Of a DNA stretch of 64,000 nucleotides, positions 62,311 to 64,000 are shown piece after piece. The notes beneath the pieces were generated by a model, which was not told the DNA's origin, did not search any database, and saw nothing but the letters and a program-made list of their open reading frames with translations. Location of the stretch: NCBI RefSeq assembly GCF_025685575.1, contig NZ_JAGSYD010000004.1, forward strand, positions 303,188-367,187, read 5' to 3'. The DNA comes from Granulicella cerasi. GTDB lineage: Bacteria; Acidobacteriota; Terriglobia; Terriglobales; Acidobacteriaceae. A program made the position numbers and the translations under genes. Position 1 is the stretch's first letter. Each line of letters opens with the position of its first letter.

Positions 62311-63486
62311 ATGAATTACCGTGAAACCGTCGAACGTCGCAACAAGCTCCTCACCGATGCACGCACCGCCATGTCTGCAGAAAACGTCACCGCCGAAACT
62401 CGCTCCGCAGTCGATGCAATGCTTGCAGACGCTCAGTCGCTAAAGGGCGACATCGAGCGCATGGAAGCGTGCGCCGAATCCGAGCAGCGCAGTCTGCCCA
62501 CCAACACCCCGCCGCGAGGTGCCGTTGAGAACCACGAGGCGAAGGATGAGCGTACTTTCGAGGAACGCAATCGTGCAGCGAACATCGCTCTGCGTAGCTT
62601 CATTCGTGGCGAACGTTTCGAGCAACGCGACCTCACCGTAGCCGCAAACGGCGGTGTGATGATCCCCGTCGCAGCCGTTGACCCGATTCAGGCCAAGAAG
62701 TCCGCTGGCTCCATCATGGACATCGTCAAGCGTATGCGGACCACAACCGGCGAAGATGTTCGTCAGCCGCTATGGGATGACACCTCGAACGGTTTCGTTC
62801 TCGACTCCACTTCGATCACCACAACCGACCCGTCCATCACCGGCACGTTGCTCAAGGTGGATGGCCTGCGTTCGAACCCCATCCTCTTGGACAACAAGCT
62901 TGTTCAAGACGTGAGCTATGACCTTGTGACCGACGTAAATAATGCGATCAATTTGCGTTACATCCGTTCTGTGTCGCAGGCCATCGTTCAAGGCAACGGC
63001 TCCAACTTCACCGCGCTGTCCGCACCGTCGGCTCTAACGTCTACGACAACCGCCATCGTGAAGTACGCCAACCTAGTCGGACTGATGACCGCTCTTGATC
63101 CGGCCTACTCAACAAACGCGTGCTGGTCGTTCTCGACCGCAACGCTGGGCCAGGTGATGAACCTCACCGACGCGAATGGCCGTCCGCTGTTCCTCCCGTT
63201 CAACGACGGTGGTATCAGTGGCTTCGTCGGCACCATCTTTGGGTTCCCCGTGAAAATCGACCAGTATGCAGCAACCGTTGCAACCGGAAACACACCGATT
63301 CGCTTCGGCGACCACAGCGCAGCATACACGTTGCGTGAGGTCGAACCGGGCATCGTCATCAAGCAGAGTTCGGATCGTTGGATCGAACTGAACCGCCTGG
63401 GTGTAGTCGCATTCGCTCGCGCTGGTGGTGCACCGACTATTGCATCGAGCACGACTCCGTCGATCGTCTCGCTCACCATCAAGTAA
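62311..63486 (+). CDS. major capsid protein (HK97 fold)
   Basis: 391 residues from the ATG at 62,311, with AAAAGGAA upstream. Residues about 1-90 form a coiled-coil delta (scaffold) domain (ERRNKLLTDARTAM ... GDIERMEACAESE), the part the protease removes. The capsid fold follows (FIRGERFEQRDLTVAANGGV, DYIR-like strands, SDRWIELNRLGVVAFAR). It forms the icosahedral head. A hairpin lies just after the stop, consistent with high expression of this gene. Confidence 0.95.
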   Translation: MNYRETVERRNKLLTDARTAMSAENVTAETRSAVDAMLADAQSLKGDIERMEACAESEQRSLPTNTPPRGAVENHEAKDERTFEERNRAANIALRSFIRGERFEQRDLTVAANGGVMIPVAAVDPIQAKKSAGSIMDIVKRMRTTTGEDVRQPLWDDTSNGFVLDSTSITTTDPSITGTLLKVDGLRSNPILLDNKLVQDVSYDLVTDVNNAINLRYIRSVSQAIVQGNGSNFTALSAPSALTSTTTAIVKYANLVGLMTALDPAYSTNACWSFSTATLGQVMNLTDANGRPLFLPFNDGGISGFVGTIFGFPVKIDQYAATVATGNTPIRFGDHSAAYTLREVEPGIVIKQSSDRWIELNRLGVVAFARAGGAPTIASSTTPSIVSLTIK

Positions 63487-63503
63487 ACCCAACATAATCG
63501 AGC

Positions 63504-63529
63504 ACCCGAGGTCATCACTGGCCTCGGGT
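63504..63529 (+). terminator. hairpin after capsid gene
   Basis: ACCCGAGG / CCTCGGGT, 8-bp stem with 10-base loop, followed by TCCTTA, between the capsid and connector genes. It may lower transcription into the tail genes or stabilise the capsid mRNA. Confidence 0.6.
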
Positions 63530-63546
63530 TCCTTATCGGAAGTCCC

Positions 63547-63870
63547 ATGCCTCTCAGCTATAGCGAACTCACACAACCCGCTGCAGAACCCGTGACCGTC
63601 GCGATGGCAAAGCAACAGCTCAACTCCTTCACAGGCGACGACGCTCTCATCGCGATGTATATTCGCGCAGCTCGTCAACATTGCGAACGAGTCATGCAAC
63701 GGTACATCTACAGCCGCACCATGCTACTCACACTGGATTACTTTCCTCTGCTCAGTGAATGCGTCAGCGGTGCAGATCAATACGCGTACGTGTCGAGCTA
63801 CATCCGTTGCGGTGTCAGGTCATCGTGGCGTCTACGTTGTGCCGCGCTTCGGGGATCAGACCTTCGGTGA
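63547..63870 (+). CDS. head-tail connector protein (HK97 gp6-like), possibly frame-disrupted
   Basis: 107 residues. The N-terminal 60 match the gp6-like connector pattern (EPVTVAMAKQQLNSFTGDDALIAMYIRAARQHCERVM, shown in parts: TVAMAKQQLN, IRAARQHCE). Beyond LTLDYFP the reading frame gives atypical Arg/Cys-rich sequence and stops, while the +1 frame continues to the window end. The connector joins portal and tail. The end could be a true C-terminus, a frameshift or a sequencing error. Confidence 0.65.
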   Translation: MPLSYSELTQPAAEPVTVAMAKQQLNSFTGDDALIAMYIRAARQHCERVMQRYIYSRTMLLTLDYFPLLSECVSGADQYAYVSSYIRCGVRSSWRLRCAALRGSDLR

Positions 63871-64000
63871 CTACATTCAAGGTCTCACCAACAACGACCC
63901 TACATGGAACACCTACGTGTCTCCGAACGGGACTCGCGATTACCCATCTGTGATGGGTTGTGCCTACTGTTACATCAAGGTCGAGTACAACACCGACGAC
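63812..64000 (+). other. open frame to window edge, possible connector remainder
   Basis: In the +1 frame relative to the connector, DNA is open to the last base and reads GVYVVPRFGDQTFGDYIQG ... YCYIKVEYNTDD. Its IKVEYNTD end resembles the VRVRYTAG segment of gp6-like connectors, so it may be the displaced C-terminal part. Too short to be sure. Confidence 0.4.

Larger units (their letters stand above)
50783..64000. mobile_element. HK97-like prophage, left part
   Basis: It starts at the 3' end of tRNA-Asp with an integrase and excisionase pair. Early small genes, HNH nuclease, terminase, portal, head protease, major capsid protein and a connector follow in the order of HK97-type siphophages. 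The element is at least 13.2 kb and runs beyond the window; no tail, lysis or right attachment site is visible. Several genes between 56,690 and 63,550 are visibly less GC-rich than the flanking chromosome. The structural genes up to the capsid look intact; the connector may carry a frame disruption. Confidence 0.9.

Overview
The window looks like a chromosomal segment of an Acidobacteriota bacterium of the Terriglobia type (Granulicella/Edaphobacter/Terriglobus relatives). This rests on the high GC, a diderm gene set (lpxD, TonB, lipoprotein signal peptidase), an Oar-like TonB-dependent receptor with an N-terminal carboxypeptidase-like domain, and giant NHL/Ig-like surface proteins with the C-terminal layout common in that class. 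The assignment is inference from gene content only.

Positions 1-25,730 are mostly housekeeping: two alpha/beta hydrolases; an overlapping sensor kinase/sigma54-type response regulator pair; a CCA-adding-enzyme homologue with a lysine/alanine-rich tail; lpxD; a tmk / cytochrome P450 / holB run; an Hfq-like gene; sua5; a CYTH phosphatase-like gene; a tonB-type gene; then ileS-lspA-uvrA, a TPR protein, a zinc-peptidase-like protein and tRNA-Ser(GGA).

Positions 25,742-50,513 look like a polysaccharide/uronate utilisation region. It has a LacI-type repressor, an MFS exporter-like protein, a surface lipoprotein, a TonB-dependent receptor, a giant NHL/Ig-repeat protein, a 1301-residue fusion of a GH3 enzyme with a second clan GH-A-like domain, a secreted esterase, a pectate-lyase-like beta-helix protein, and a small outer-membrane barrel. 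It ends with a four-gene catabolic operon: mannonate dehydratase (ManD), 2-keto-3-deoxygluconate kinase, KDPG aldolase and an SDR oxidoreductase that could act as fructuronate reductase. Three near-identical 14-bp inverted repeats of the form TTCAAnCGnTTGAA lie before the lipoprotein, the receptor and the barrel gene. At the first two they sit at almost the same distance from a TTGACA box. They are probably operators of one regulon, plausibly bound by a LacI-family protein.

From tRNA-Asp(GTC) at 50,706-50,782 to the right edge runs an HK97-like prophage. An integrase and excisionase gene pair sits next to the tRNA. Then come a control region rich in palindromes, a chain of small early genes joined by ATGA stop/start overlaps that reuse one ribosome-binding cassette, and a sigma-region-2-like protein. 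The packaging and head module follows: HNH nuclease, terminase small and large subunits, portal fused to a GIY-YIG homing-endonuclease-like domain, head protease, major capsid protein and head-tail connector. A membrane protein on the opposite strand lies between the HNH gene and the terminase and looks like an accessory (moron) gene. The prophage runs past the right edge, so its tail, lysis genes and right attachment site are not visible. No rRNA, CRISPR array or insertion sequence was seen.
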